Shown piece by piece: positions 63,196 through 64,000 of a DNA stretch of 64,000 nucleotides (position 1 is its first letter; the number at the start of each line of letters is the position of its first letter). The stretch spans positions 53,319,341-53,383,340 of the forward strand of contig NC_134465.1 in NCBI RefSeq assembly GCF_047948215.1. Direction: 5' to 3'. The notes under the pieces are model-generated. The model had not been told where the DNA came from. It worked only from the letters and a program-made list of their open reading frames with translations, and did not search any database. This DNA comes from Lycorma delicatula. Lineage: Eukaryota > Arthropoda > Insecta > Hemiptera > Fulgoridae. Both the position numbers and the translations under genes were made by a program.

Positions 63196-64000
63196 TATTC
63201 GCCCTCTGGGTTTTGAGACCCGATTCGGGTTCTCCAATAAAAATTATGGGAGGGGATATCTTTCGGGAAATTTCGATTGAAAAATCGGAGGGGCAGAAGT
63301 GGTTGAAGTTTTGGAAAATACATCCGTCTGAAACGGTAGTTTACTCCGTCGCTCATTTCTAATATATCGAAACATATTTTAACACTTATTAAATAATAAA
63401 GTGTTGTTTAATTAATAAACAGAATAAACTTATTTGAACACGACAGCGTTCAGACATATACAATATTTTTAAAAAATCGTTGCCCGATTACCCGACGTTT
63501 TTTTTACAAATGTACCTTTTTATTAATATTACGTAATATTATAAATCACCGTTACGTAAGTCGAAACATTACCGTTGTTCAGAAGAAGATTACGTTGTTG
63601 TAATAAATCATAAACTATGCTTTTACTTTCTACAATATTTATATATTATTAATTTTTATCAAACACTAGATCTTACAAGAAAGGACAATTTAACAAAGTG
63701 TCTGCTCTATTTTATACATACATAAAAAAAAAACTAACAGCCATTTAAATCACCTAACCGATCGAGAGTTTTATTATTATTATATTTTAAAATAAAATTA
63801 ATTACAAAACGGTGAATTTGTCAAACGTAAATGGAGAGGTATGTTTTTCTACGTTACGGTTCGGTTATCGTAGCCTTAGAGACTTAATTTAAAACTCTTT
63901 CTCGTAAAAGATTCCGCCATAATTCATTTACAATAGGCTAAAAATTGACTTCAATATGATATATTTATTATCTCGTTCTCTAAGAATTAATACGTATGTT
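63196..64000. other. Unassigned right edge
   Basis: 63196-63340 is GC-richer with TTGAGACCCGATTCGGGTTC (CCCGATTCGGG is a small palindrome). The rest is AT-rich. No gene or element is recognised before the window ends. Confidence 0.35.

Overview
The window is AT-rich animal DNA, most likely from an insect and probably a hemipteran. The organism call is inference. It rests on a lipase-3/acid-lipase gene split by kilobase introns, on Tc1/mariner relatives of the DUF4817 and DD41D types, on RTE-like and R1-like LINE remnants, on tRNA-headed SINEs, and on long AT, CT and TG microsatellites. No bacterial-type genes, operons, rRNA genes or CRISPR arrays are visible.

Positions 1-4200 hold AT-rich flank and a badly decayed transposon ORF. 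Positions 4215-23158 (minus strand) hold the only host gene I can support: seven coding exons of a secreted or lysosomal acid lipase (lipase 3-like). All seven are joined by GT-AG introns with consistent phase and give 373 residues with an intact Ser/Asp/His triad. The 5' exon or exons (start codon and signal peptide) are not identified. Its introns are filled with TE debris: R1-like LINE pieces, a hAT-type foldback MITE with perfect target duplications, a TG microsatellite, a dead mariner, a LINE that kept its endonuclease but lost its reverse transcriptase, and a SINE.

Positions 23-32 kb are mainly AT-rich with scattered TE debris (a DUF4817 transposase relic, SINEs, inverted repeats) and one CpG-containing module near 29.0-29.6 kb with a short basic ORF. 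From about 32.4 kb to the end the window is a dense nest of repeats: 3' ends of one LINE family, a second degenerate LINE, two 1.32-kb DD41D-type elements with TA duplications and unrelated terminal repeats, one nearly intact DUF4817-type element, four copies of an approximately 650-bp MITE-like family, two Helitron-like elements, and a young tRNA-derived SINE family with 13-14 bp target duplications.

The most unusual object is a minus-strand element at 56383-57810. Its 3' half carries a GC-rich block followed by an array of four stem-loops that match the 3' stem-loop of replication-dependent histone mRNAs, three of them spaced 67-68 bp apart. No histone coding sequence is next to them. A second, internally deleted copy of the same family lies at 42128-43235. 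There is no metabolic pathway or gene cluster here; the interactions are insertional, with transposons landing in introns and in each other.
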